64,000 nt of DNA from Halomonas rhizosphaerae (GTDB lineage Bacteria; Pseudomonadota; Gammaproteobacteria; Pseudomonadales; Halomonadaceae): positions 248,001-312,000 of the forward strand of contig NZ_JASCQP010000028.1 in NCBI RefSeq assembly GCF_030010555.1, given 5' to 3'. The position numbers and the translations under genes were made by a program. Below, one piece after another: positions 49,244 to 57,686 of this stretch. A model generated the notes under the pieces. That model saw nothing but the letters and a program-made list of their open reading frames with translations. It was not told the DNA's origin and did not search any database. The stretch's first letter is position 1; the number at the start of each line of letters is the position of its first letter.

Positions 49244-49891
49244 TCAATTGCGAGGGAAGCGCGCTTCCAGATCGGCGACCTGCTCGGGGCTCAGGCAGCG
49301 CGGGTTTTGGCCGCGCAACAGCAGAAACAGCTTGGCGGTTTCCTCGAGTTCCTCTGTGGCGTAGAGCGCGGCTTCCAGCGTCTTACCCGCGACTACTGGC
49401 CCGTGGTTGGCCAACAGGACCGCGCTGTGCTGACCGGCCAGGGAGCCCACGGCGTCGCCCAAGGTAGGGTCGCCGGGGATATGGTAGGGCACCAGCGGCA
49501 GCTTGCCGACGCGCATCACGTAGTAGGCGGTGAGCGGCGGGATACAGTCACAAGTGTCGATATCGGGCAGGCAGGAGACCGCCACCGAGTGGGTGGAGTG
49601 GAGATGAACGATGGCCTCGGACTGAGGTCTCTCGGCATACATCGCCATGTGCAGGAAGCTCTCCTTGGTCGGCTTGTCGCCGTTTAGCAGACAACCTTCG
49701 CGATCCAGGCGCGAGATGCGCGCCGGGTCGAGCCGCCCCAGGCAGGCGTTGGTCGGGGTCATCAGCCAGCCGCCGTCCTCGGTGCGCACGCTAATATTGC
49801 CGCTAGAGCCCATGGTCAAGCCACGTTCGAACAGCGACTTGCCGTACACCACGATCTGCTCGCGCAGGCGATTCTCGTCATGTTGGGTCAT
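49244..49891 (-). CDS. otnC: Class II aldolase, OtnC-like 3-oxo-tetronate-4-phosphate decarboxylase
   Basis: A 215-residue class II aldolase/adducin-family enzyme. It has the GSSGNISVR phosphate loop (residues 29-37), the KESFLHMAMY segment and the zinc-binding histidines in VHLHSTHS and LLANHGPVV. In known four-carbon acid-sugar pathways OtnC decarboxylates 3-oxo-tetronate 4-phosphate to dihydroxyacetone phosphate. Its usual partner kinase OtnK is the adjacent pseudogene, so this protein may now be idle or may serve another phosphorylated oxo-acid of the cluster. Start ATG 49891 overlaps the otnK stop by four bases. Confidence 0.8.
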   Translation of the reverse strand: MTQHDENRLREQIVVYGKSLFERGLTMGSSGNISVRTEDGGWLMTPTNACLGRLDPARISRLDREGCLLNGDKPTKESFLHMAMYAERPQSEAIVHLHSTHSVAVSCLPDIDTCDCIPPLTAYYVMRVGKLPLVPYHIPGDPTLGDAVGSLAGQHSAVLLANHGPVVAGKTLEAALYATEELEETAKLFLLLRGQNPRCLSPEQVADLEARFPRN

Positions 49892-50720
49892 GTCAGCACC
49901 TCGAAGGCCCGTGTGAAGAAGTCGACGCCCCCGAAATTGCCTGATTTAAGCGCCAGCGACAGCGGCGCAGCACGTCCGGCCAGCGGCGCTTGGGTCCAGG
50001 GCACGCCGGGGTCGATCTGATGGCCGATGCGCAACTGCCTGATACCCAGCGCAGAAACCACCGCGCCGGAGGTTTCGCCGCCGGCCACCACCAGGCGCCC
50101 CACGCCCTCCCCCATCAGGGTTTTCGCCAGGCTGGCCATGGCCTCCTCGACGACTCGCCCCGCAGCCTCCGTTCCCAGCTCCTGCTGTGCCTGCTGGACA
50201 CGCTCCGGCGACGCCGAGGCAAAGATCAGCAGCGGCTCGTCTGCTCGCGCACCAGATCGGCGTCGCGCATGGGGTTGAGCGGGTGGTGCTCCATCCCGCT
50301 GTCGTTGAGCAGCCGATCACCAACGAACAGGTGACCCTGATAGACGGTGCGGTGGTTGGTCGGAAATGCGGGCACCATCACGGTCTGGCGACTGCCCAGT
50401 CGCTCCAGCAGGGCATCGCTCACCGGGCCGATATTGCCCACGTCGGTGGAGTCGAAAGTGGAGCAATACTTAAAGAAGAATTGCCGCGCGCCCTGCCTCT
50501 TCAGCCACTCCAGCGCTGCCAGGGAGTCCGCGATGGCTTGGTCAACAGGACAGGAGCGCGACTTGAGCGCCACCACCACCGCGTCGACGTCGCCCAGTGC
50601 CAGCTCCCCTTTGGGCACGCCGATCACCTGCACACAGCGCATGCCGCCACGCACCAGGTTGTTGGCCAGGTCCGTGGCGCCGGTGAAGTCATCGGCGATC
50701 GCCCCTAGGATAATGCTCAT
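49888..50720 (-). pseudogene. otnK: otnK, 3-oxo-tetronate kinase with internal deletion
   Basis: Member of the DUF1537 four-carbon acid sugar kinase family. The N-terminal part is normal (MSIILGAIADDFTGATDLAN, FFFKYCSTFDST, VPAFPTNHRTVYQGHLFVGD, up to MRDADLVREQ) and so is the C-terminal part (LIFASASPERVQQAQ, VVAGGETSGAVVSALG, IDPGVPWTQAPL, SGNFGGVDFFTRAF). Together they give about 277 codons, against about 420 in the family, so roughly 140 codons are missing at a junction near 50240, where the frame also shifts. The nucleotide-binding middle is therefore lost. Confidence 0.88.
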
Positions 50721-50764
50721 GCGGTTACCTCCCGAGTTGCAGTGCTTTGCTTGTTGTCGTCGCC

Positions 50765-52096
50765 TCAAGGAGCGGGGTGGGACGTGCCGCGCTTGACCCG
50801 CGCCAACAGATCCTCCCCGCCGATCTGGCCGCCCTTGAGCACCACCTCCAGCCCGTCGATCGGCGAGTCCGTGGCCACCAGGCGGCACAGATGGCCGCCC
50901 TGGGCCTCGTCGAAGGCCGCCAGCTCCAGAGCATCGGCACCGAGTTGGCGCATGGCATGGCTCGAGGTATCACCACCGGCGAAGACGACCCGTTGAATGT
51001 CGCCGGCGTCTCGCAGCTCGCGGGTCAGGCGGGCGAAGACCTCACCTACGGCCGTCGCCAGGCGTTCGGTGGAAAGATCAACGATCACATCCGCCTCGCT
51101 GCGCGTGGTCGCCACGGCGACATCGCGGCCCTCGCCGAACATCGCCGCCACCTGGCCGGCGAGCCGCCGGGCTAGGCCTGGTGCATCGCGTAACGCCTCC
51201 TCGGGCGGCAGCGACAGGACACCACCGCCAAGCGATTCGAAATGCGCCAGTTGGGCGCGGGTCTGTGGCGAACAACTACCGGACAGCACCAGCAGCCGCG
51301 CCACGCCGGGATAGGTAGTGGGCAACGGGGGGCGTTCCATCGTGTCGCGGGTCACGGCTCGGCCCACGGCATCGGCCAGCCCCTGGGCGGCTACCGCCAG
51401 CGTGGGGCGGTGATCGGCCAGGCGCAGGATCAACTCGGCAGCCTGCTGCAGCTCAGCCTGATCGGTGGCATCGAGGACCGCGAAGCGTTCCGCCTCGATG
51501 GCCGACCACAACGCCTGCCAGCCCCCATCCGCCTGACGATAGTCGAGCAGTGTCACCGCTGCCGGCGCAATTGTCGTCTGCGCGGCCAGATGGCGGCGCA
51601 GGTCTGCCTCGGTCATTGGAGTCGAGGGGTGATAGGCCATGGCCGGATTCTGGTCCAGCCGACAGATCTCGCCCTGATAGCGCGTGAACAGGTGGGAAAA
51701 TGCCGTGAATCGTCCGAAGGCCGGCGTGGCGGGCAACACCGGCAGGGCGCAGCCCGGCCATCGCTGGCGGGCCAGTTCCATCACGTGGCCGATGCTGCCC
51801 ACCGTCGGCGACGAGTCGAAGGTCGAGCAGACCTTGAACTGCATGAGCTGGGGGGCAAGCGCCTCGATGACCGCCAGCGCCGGCTCGACCTCCACGGTCA
51901 TCGCCCCCGGCGCCAGTCCGCGGGCCGTGCCCGCCAGCCCGACCACGTCCAGCTCTGGCGCCATATCGAGAATTGCCTCACGCCCGGCACTGGAGAAGAA
52001 AAGCCGGCCGCGCAACCCATGGCGGCTGAACTGTGCCAGGTTTTCTGTCGAACCGGTGAAATCGTCGCCATAGAAGGCCGCCAGCAGTCGCGTCAT
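50765..52096 (-). CDS. DUF1537 four-carbon acid sugar kinase, OiaK-like
   Basis: An intact 443-residue kinase of the four-carbon acid sugar kinase family. The N-terminal substrate domain starts LLAAFYGDDFTGSTENLA and has FKVCSTFDSSPTVGSIGH; the C-terminal nucleotide domain has LSGSCSPQTRAQ, FAGGDTSSHAMRQLG and LKGGQIGGEDLLARV. The FYGDDFTGST spelling fits the branch that includes 3-oxo-isoapionate kinase (OiaK) rather than OtnK or DtnK. Divergent from it, beyond the LacI gene, is a RuBisCO-like protein gene, the established partner of OiaK in D-apionate breakdown. The precise substrate here is inferred. Confidence 0.82.
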   Translation of the reverse strand: MTRLLAAFYGDDFTGSTENLAQFSRHGLRGRLFFSSAGREAILDMAPELDVVGLAGTARGLAPGAMTVEVEPALAVIEALAPQLMQFKVCSTFDSSPTVGSIGHVMELARQRWPGCALPVLPATPAFGRFTAFSHLFTRYQGEICRLDQNPAMAYHPSTPMTEADLRRHLAAQTTIAPAAVTLLDYRQADGGWQALWSAIEAERFAVLDATDQAELQQAAELILRLADHRPTLAVAAQGLADAVGRAVTRDTMERPPLPTTYPGVARLLVLSGSCSPQTRAQLAHFESLGGGVLSLPPEEALRDAPGLARRLAGQVAAMFGEGRDVAVATTRSEADVIVDLSTERLATAVGEVFARLTRELRDAGDIQRVVFAGGDTSSHAMRQLGADALELAAFDEAQGGHLCRLVATDSPIDGLEVVLKGGQIGGEDLLARVKRGTSHPAP

Positions 52097-52120
52097 TGTT
52101 GCCTCCCTCCAGTCAGGGGG

Positions 52121-53173
52121 TCAGGTGCTCTCTCGCACGCTCAGTTCATATCCAATATCGACACGGGATGAGGCGAGCGACCGGCCCTCAAGCCTCGTCA
52201 ACAGCAACCTCGCCGCCTCCACGCCCATCCCGAAACGCGGCACTGTCACGGTGGTTAGACGCGGCGTCAGGTGCTCGCCCAGCGACAGGCCCAGATAGCC
52301 ACCGATGGCGATATCCTGCGGCACCCGTATGCCGCGCCTATTGGCTTCCAGGATCGCCCCGGCGGCCAGGTTGTCGTTGGCGAAGTGCATCGCCTCGAGA
52401 TCGGGACGCGCCTCCAGCGCCTCGAGGAACAACTGCCGGCCCAGTTCATACGACGAGGGCTCGTCATGCTGAAACAGCAGTCCGCTCTCCACCCCGGCGG
52501 CCTCCAGCACCTCGCGATGTCCTTCGTAACGCTCACGGGCACGATAATCGCGCGCCATGCCCATGCCGGTCCCCAGGAAGGCAATGCGCCGATACCCCCG
52601 ATCCAGCAGGTGCTGGGCCATACAGGCCCCGGCGCCGGCGTTATCAATGCCCACGTTCATGTCGATACACGGCTCGCCCAGCTCCATGATCTCGACCACC
52701 GGGCGCCCCCAGGCCTTCAGCCGATGCGCGGCGCGCTCGCGATGGCGCAGCCCGGTCAGGATCACCCCGGAGGGCGAATATCCAAGCACCGAGTCGATCA
52801 GAGCCGCCTCGCGGTCCAAATCAAAGTCAGTCGAGCCCAGCAACACCTGGTAACCAGCGGCCTCCAGGGTCTGCTGAATGCCGTGTATCACCTCGATAAA
52901 GGTCAGGATCGACAGCGACGGGACCACCACTGGAATCACCCGGGTGCCCGCCGAGGCCAGGCCGCCGGCGATCAGGTTCGGCACATAGCCCAGCGCCTCC
53001 ACCGCGCGGTCGATGCGTTCGCGCAAGCGAGCCGAGACCTTCTCCGGTGTGTTCAAGGCGCGCGACACCGTGATCGGGGCGGCGCCTGCCTCCTTGGCCA
53101 CGTCTTCGATGGTCACGCGGTTGTTGCCGCGATGCCGGCGCCTTCCCCGCGCGCCCTCCTTGTCAGTCGCCAT
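52121..53173 (-). CDS. LacI-family repressor of the acid-sugar cluster
   Basis: A 350-residue repressor. A basic N-terminal tail precedes the LacI helix-turn-helix (VTIEDVAKEAGAAPITVSRA, then LNTPEKVSARLRERIDRAVEALGYVPN split by the hinge). A type I periplasmic-binding-protein sensor domain follows (about residues 80-340). It lies between the kinase gene, 24 bases downstream on the same strand, and the divergent RuBisCO-like-protein gene. A perfect LacI-type operator sits 58 bases upstream of its start. An intermediate of the acid-sugar pathway is the likely inducer. Confidence 0.88.
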   Translation of the reverse strand: MATDKEGARGRRRHRGNNRVTIEDVAKEAGAAPITVSRALNTPEKVSARLRERIDRAVEALGYVPNLIAGGLASAGTRVIPVVVPSLSILTFIEVIHGIQQTLEAAGYQVLLGSTDFDLDREAALIDSVLGYSPSGVILTGLRHRERAAHRLKAWGRPVVEIMELGEPCIDMNVGIDNAGAGACMAQHLLDRGYRRIAFLGTGMGMARDYRARERYEGHREVLEAAGVESGLLFQHDEPSSYELGRQLFLEALEARPDLEAMHFANDNLAAGAILEANRRGIRVPQDIAIGGYLGLSLGEHLTPRLTTVTVPRFGMGVEAARLLLTRLEGRSLASSRVDIGYELSVREST

Positions 53174-53230
53174 TCTTCCCCCCTCCAGCCCGGCTCGGGT
53201 TCCTTTCAGTCTATCCTATGATGAACATTA

Positions 53231-53244
53231 TGGTAGCGCTACCA
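53231..53244. promoter_or_regulatory. LacI-family operator
   Basis: TGGTAGCGCTACCA is a perfect 14-base palindrome with the central CG typical of LacI/GalR operators. It lies between lacI and the RuBisCO-like-protein gene and probably controls both directions. Confidence 0.78.
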
Positions 53245-53452
53245 AATAACCCGTGCTAGCTTTCTTGGAACAACGACAATCACCGCTTCCCCCTGGGAAG
53301 AGGGAAAGGACTGAATACACCGTCGCGTGAAATGAAGCGCAGGGCGCGCAGGAGCCCCAGCTTATGGTTATTAGCTGGGACGGCCGAGCACCGCGGCAAC
53401 GCAGCGATTCATCCCGCAGGCAGTTATTCAGCGTTTCCAGAGGAGCACGCAC

Positions 53453-54742
53453 ATGGCGTCAGTCATATCGCCAGGGGCCATGCCCCGCTTCAGCGCCAGC
53501 TATCTCGTCGAAACACCGCTCGACCCCGAGCGTGCCGCCGCGGCCATGGCCGGTGAGCAGTCTTCCGGTACCTTTCTCAAGCTCGCCGGGGAGACCGACG
53601 CCCTGCGGGAACGCCACGCCGCTCGGGTCGAAGCGGTGGTACCGCTGGAAACCACGAAGTCGCCGTCACTGCCCGGCGCTCTACCCGGCGAGACCTATCA
53701 GCGGGCCGAGGTCACCCTGTCATGGCCGCTCGAGAACATCGGTGCCAGCCTGCCTAACCTGATGGCGACGGTCCTCGGCAACCTCACCGAATTGCGCGAA
53801 CTCTCCGGCTTTCGGCTCACGGACGTCGCCCTGCCGGACGAGTTCATCGAAGCGATGCCAGGGCCTCAGTTCTCCATCCCTGGCACGCGGCTCCTCGCCG
53901 GCGTGGATCACGGCCCGCTGATCGGCACCATCATCAAGCCTAGCGTGGGCCTATCGCCCGAGGACACGGCGGACCTGGTCCGCCAACTGGTCGAGGCCGG
54001 TATCGACTTCATCAAGGATGACGAACTGATCGCCGATCCCCCCTATTCGCCGCTGGCCGAGCGTGTCCCGGCGATCATGCGGGTGATCGAGGAGCACGCC
54101 CAGCGCACCGGGCGAAAGCCCATGTACGCCTTCAACATCACCGGTGACATCGACGAGATGCGCCGGCGCCACGACCTGGTCCGCGACCATGGCGGCACTT
54201 GCGTCATGGCCAGCGTCAACTGGATAGGCATGAGCTCACTGGTGGCGTTGCGGCGTCATGCGCAACTGCCGATCCACGGCCACCGCAATGGTTGGGGGTT
54301 GTTCTATCGCCACCCGCATCTCGGTATCGACTACCGCGCCTACCAGGCATTGCTGCGCCTAGCAGGGGCCGACCATCTGCATGTCAACGGCCTGGCCAGC
54401 AAGTTCGTCGAGGCCGATAGCTCAGTGATCGACTCGGCCTTGGCCTGCCTCACCCCGTTGCTCGAGACGTCGAACCGCGACGATCGTGCCATGCCGGTAT
54501 TCTCTTCGGCCCAGACCATCCATCAGGCGCCTGCCACCTACGCGGCGCTGCGTTCTACCGACCTGATATACACCTGCGGCGGCGGCATCATGGGACATCC
54601 CAGTGGCGTGGCCGCCGGCTGCCATAGCATTCGCGCCGCCTGGGAGGCCACCGTAAGCGGTGCCACACTGGAGGAGCACGCCACACAGGAACCCGACCTC
54701 GTGGTCGCGTTGCGGGCCTATCCAAGCCCGTTTTCAGGATGA
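53453..54742 (+). CDS. RuBisCO-like protein (form IV), OiaX-like
   Basis: A 429-residue RuBisCO large-subunit homologue. The N-terminal alpha/beta domain (about residues 10-140) precedes the TIM barrel. Many active-site positions of true RuBisCO are kept: Lys162 in GTIIKPSVGLS, Lys188-Asp-Asp-Glu191 in FIKDDEL (the carbamylated lysine and metal ligands), His275/277 in PIHGHRNGWG, His310 in DHLHVNG, Lys317 in LASKFVE and GGGIMGHPSG (376-385). The second lysine of KPK is replaced by Ser164. Known RLPs of this kind (OiaX) cleave 3-oxo-isoapionate 4-phosphate to 3-phosphoglycerate and glycolate. The kinase, dehydrogenase and TRAP genes around it support acid-sugar catabolism, not carbon fixation. 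Confidence 0.9.
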   Translation: MASVISPGAMPRFSASYLVETPLDPERAAAAMAGEQSSGTFLKLAGETDALRERHAARVEAVVPLETTKSPSLPGALPGETYQRAEVTLSWPLENIGASLPNLMATVLGNLTELRELSGFRLTDVALPDEFIEAMPGPQFSIPGTRLLAGVDHGPLIGTIIKPSVGLSPEDTADLVRQLVEAGIDFIKDDELIADPPYSPLAERVPAIMRVIEEHAQRTGRKPMYAFNITGDIDEMRRRHDLVRDHGGTCVMASVNWIGMSSLVALRRHAQLPIHGHRNGWGLFYRHPHLGIDYRAYQALLRLAGADHLHVNGLASKFVEADSSVIDSALACLTPLLETSNRDDRAMPVFSSAQTIHQAPATYAALRSTDLIYTCGGGIMGHPSGVAAGCHSIRAAWEATVSGATLEEHATQEPDLVVALRAYPSPFSG

Positions 54743-54791
54743 AACGGCGTTCATGCAAACCAAGCTCATCAACCGCACAAGGGTAACCAGC

Positions 54792-55766
54792 ATGAAGACA
54801 ATAAAAGCAAGCGGCATCGCCTTCGCCGGCCTCTTCACCTTAGGTGTCACAGCCAACGCCTCGGCCGAAGACATTGCAATCGCCATCCACGTCGAACCCT
54901 CGCACGCCATGTTCAAGGTGGGCGAGCGACTCAAGGAAAGCATCGAGGAACAGACCGACGGCGATTTCTCGGTCACGTTATTGGGGACCGAAGTGGGCGG
55001 AGAGCGTGACCATCTCGAGGGCGCCAGCTACGGCGAATACAACATAGCCTTGGGTGGCTCCATGCCCATGACCCTGTACGCCGAGGAGTTCGCCGCCGCC
55101 GACCTTCCCTTCGTCTACAGCTCCAGCGAACAGGCCCGCGAAGTCTACACCGGCGAGACCGGCGAGCTGCTCAACGAACAGCTGATCGCCAACGGCAACA
55201 TGCGCTTGGTTGGGCTATCCGCACGCAACCCGCGCAATTTGACGTCCAACTTCCCTGTCGAGACGCCGGAGGACGTCCAAGAGGTACGTATGCGGGTGCC
55301 TGAGATCGCCCCCTGGATCCAGATCTGGGAAGAGATCGGCGCCCTGCCCAGCCCCATCGCCTGGCCCGAGGTCTACACCTCGCTACAGACCGGCGTGATC
55401 GAGATGCAGGAGAACCCGGTCGACCTGATCCATGCCGGCAAGATCTTCGAGGTGCAGAGCCACATCAACCGCACCGAGCATGTCTATTCCTTCTTCCACT
55501 GGCTGATGAACGAGGACTTCTACCAAGGGCTTTCGGAGGAGAACCGGGAAATCATCATTGGCGCCATAGAAGAGGCCACCCGTTGGGGTAACGATATGGT
55601 TGCCGATGGCCAGGCTGAGCTCTACGAGGAACTCAAGGGACTCGGCATGACCGTGGTCGAGCCGGATGTGGCCGCCTTCCGCAGCGCTGCTGAACCCGCC
55701 ATTCGCGACATCGCTGAAAGCTATCACCCCGCGGTACGCGAGTACGTGCTGTCACTGGTCGAATGA
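54792..55766 (+). CDS. dctP: TRAP transporter substrate-binding protein
   Basis: A 324-residue periplasmic DctP-family protein that captures an organic acid for import. A signal peptide covers about residues 1-25 (MKTIKASGIAFAGLFTLG...ASA). Typical segments are HAMFKVGERLKESIEEQ, GAYGEYNIALGG-like GASYGEYNIALGG, VEVYTSLQTGVIEMQEN-like EVYTSLQTGVIEMQENP, and the ligand-pairing arginine in VRMRVPE near residue 168. It is the first of three TRAP genes and follows the RuBisCO-like-protein gene by 49 bases. An acid sugar is the expected cargo. Confidence 0.9.
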   Translation: MKTIKASGIAFAGLFTLGVTANASAEDIAIAIHVEPSHAMFKVGERLKESIEEQTDGDFSVTLLGTEVGGERDHLEGASYGEYNIALGGSMPMTLYAEEFAAADLPFVYSSSEQAREVYTGETGELLNEQLIANGNMRLVGLSARNPRNLTSNFPVETPEDVQEVRMRVPEIAPWIQIWEEIGALPSPIAWPEVYTSLQTGVIEMQENPVDLIHAGKIFEVQSHINRTEHVYSFFHWLMNEDFYQGLSEENREIIIGAIEEATRWGNDMVADGQAELYEELKGLGMTVVEPDVAAFRSAAEPAIRDIAESYHPAVREYVLSLVE

Positions 55767-55773
55767 ACAGCAG

Positions 55774-55801
55774 GGCGATCCGCCGCCACCGGTGGGTCGC
55801 C
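55774..55801 (+). terminator. Intercistronic hairpin between dctP and dctQ
   Basis: An eight-pair stem (55774-55781 with 55794-55801, one G-T pair) follows the dctP stop by seven bases. Such hairpins often let the binding-protein gene be expressed more than the membrane genes. Confidence 0.45.
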
Positions 55802-55840
55802 CCCTCCCCATAATCACGCACCCCGCTCTCGGAGGCGCCC

Positions 55841-56353
55841 GTGAAAACCACGGATCGCATTACCCGTGCCCTCGACCTTTTCTGGAAATTGCTGACCGGC
55901 GTGGTCATGACGGCATTCGCTCTGATGCTGGTCATCATGGCCATCCAAGTCATCTCGCGCTACGTCCTAGGCATCGCAGTGTCATGGACAGACGAAGCCT
56001 CGCGCTACCTGTTCCTGGCCGAAATCTTCCTGGGCTCGGTGCTCGCGCTGCGTTACCAGGAACACATCCGCATCACCATCGTCACCGACATCCTTAGCCC
56101 GTCACTGCGCAACATCGCCGCCAGTGTGGCGGACGTGATCTGCCTGTTGGTGCTGCTGATGCTGGTGGTCGGAGCCTGGAACATGATGGACCGCACGGCC
56201 GGCGTCATGGCCAGCACCTTTCGCATGAGCTTTTCCTACATCTACCTGATACAGATGATTTCCGCGCTGCTGATGATCGGGCTGCTGCTCGGCGACCTCT
56301 ACCGGCGAATCGCTGGCGGCCCCACCATCACCGAAGAAGGCAGGAGTGATTAA
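55841..56353 (+). CDS. dctQ: TRAP transporter small membrane subunit
   Basis: A 170-residue DctQ-family subunit with four helices (about residues 20-40, 54-72, 92-112 and 132-152). The conserved region reads VISRYVLGIAVSWTDEASRYLFLA, in which the SWTDEASRY core is diagnostic. It begins with GTG after CGGAGG, and only two bases separate its stop from dctM. Confidence 0.9.
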   Translation: MKTTDRITRALDLFWKLLTGVVMTAFALMLVIMAIQVISRYVLGIAVSWTDEASRYLFLAEIFLGSVLALRYQEHIRITIVTDILSPSLRNIAASVADVICLLVLLMLVVGAWNMMDRTAGVMASTFRMSFSYIYLIQMISALLMIGLLLGDLYRRIAGGPTITEEGRSD

Positions 56354-56355
56354 TC

Positions 56356-57648
56356 ATGGAAGTCTTCGTCATCATGTTCGTCGGCCTGATCATTCTGCTG
56401 ATGCTGGGGGTACCGGTGGCATTCGCCATGATCGCCTCCTCGGCCCTGGTACTGGGTTATACCCGCGGCTTCGACGCCATCCCCATGGAGATGATCTCCC
56501 AGCGCACACTGTACGGGGTCAACAGCTTCACCCTACTGGCCATCCCCGCCTTTCTGCTCATCGGCCGCTTGATGAACAGCGCCGGAATCTCCGATCGCGT
56601 CTTCGATGTCGCCCGGACCATGGTCGGCCACCTCAAAGGTGGACTGGGGCATGTCAACGTCGTCGCCAGCATGCTGTTCGCGGGCATGTCGGGCTCGGCC
56701 GTCGCCGATGCCGGCGGGCTGGGAGCGCTGGAGATCAAGGCGATGGAAGACGACGGATATCCGACCGGCTTCAGCGCCGCCGTCACCGCCAGCTCGGCGA
56801 CCATCGGCCCGATCATTCCGCCCAGCATCCCCGCCGTCATCTACGGGGCCCTGGCCAATGCCTCGATTGCTGCCATCTTCCTGGCCTCGATCATCCCCGG
56901 TTTGTTCATGGGGCTGGGATTGATGGCGATGGTCGCCATCATCTCGCATCGGCGCGGGTTCCCCACCCGGCCCAGGGCGCGCCTGAGCGAATTCACCCTC
57001 GCCATCACGCGGGGGCTGCTCCCTATGCTGACGCCTCTTATCATTATCGTGGGCATTCTTTCGGGCGTATTTACCCCCACCGAGGCCTCGGTTGTCGCAC
57101 TGCTCTATTGCCTGATCATTTCGTTTCTGGTCTATCGTTCGATCAGCATCCGGGAATTCCTGGAGATCCTGCGCGCCACCGCCATCGATACTGCTGCGCT
57201 GCTGTTTATCATCGCCGGCAGCGCACTGTACAGCTGGGTCCTGGCACGTTACCAGGTCACCGCCCTTGTAGCCGACTTCCTGCTCGCCACCGTGACCAAC
57301 CCGCTCTCGTTGCTGCTGCTGCTGGCCTTGTTCATCCTGCTGATCGGACTGTTCATCGATTCGGTGCCGGCGCTATTCCTGCTCACTCCCCTACTGGTCC
57401 CGGTGGTGGTGCAGTACGGCATCGACCCGGTGCATTTCGGGGTGATCATGATCTTCACCCTGATGATCGGGTTAATCACGCCGCCCGTCGGCACCGTGCT
57501 GTTCACCATACAGAAGATCACCGGCATGTCCTTTGCCGGCCTGGTACGAGAGACGCTGCCGTTCTACATCCCGCTGCTGCTGGTGTTGCTTATCATCATC
57601 TGTTTCCCAGCTGTGGTGATGTTCCTTCCAGACCTGGTACTCAACTAA
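56356..57648 (+). CDS. dctM: TRAP transporter large membrane subunit
   Basis: A 430-residue DctM-family permease with about twelve helices. Landmarks are LLAIPAFLLIGRLMNSAG, AGMSGSAVADAGGLG near residue 115, AAVTASSATIGPIIPPSIPA near residue 142, and FGVIMIFTLMIGLITPPVG near the C-terminus. It forms the ion-coupled channel of the DctPQM transporter, driven by sodium in such organisms. Confidence 0.93.
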   Translation: MEVFVIMFVGLIILLMLGVPVAFAMIASSALVLGYTRGFDAIPMEMISQRTLYGVNSFTLLAIPAFLLIGRLMNSAGISDRVFDVARTMVGHLKGGLGHVNVVASMLFAGMSGSAVADAGGLGALEIKAMEDDGYPTGFSAAVTASSATIGPIIPPSIPAVIYGALANASIAAIFLASIIPGLFMGLGLMAMVAIISHRRGFPTRPRARLSEFTLAITRGLLPMLTPLIIIVGILSGVFTPTEASVVALLYCLIISFLVYRSISIREFLEILRATAIDTAALLFIIAGSALYSWVLARYQVTALVADFLLATVTNPLSLLLLLALFILLIGLFIDSVPALFLLTPLLVPVVVQYGIDPVHFGVIMIFTLMIGLITPPVGTVLFTIQKITGMSFAGLVRETLPFYIPLLLVLLIIICFPAVVMFLPDLVLN

Positions 57649-57686
57649 CTGACTCCACGACCTGAAACCATAAGGAGATTCACCCC

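Noticed and set aside
53453..54742. Genuine CO2-fixing RuBisCO
   Set aside because: There is no small subunit, no phosphoribulokinase, a changed KPK motif, and the neighbours are acid-sugar catabolic genes.
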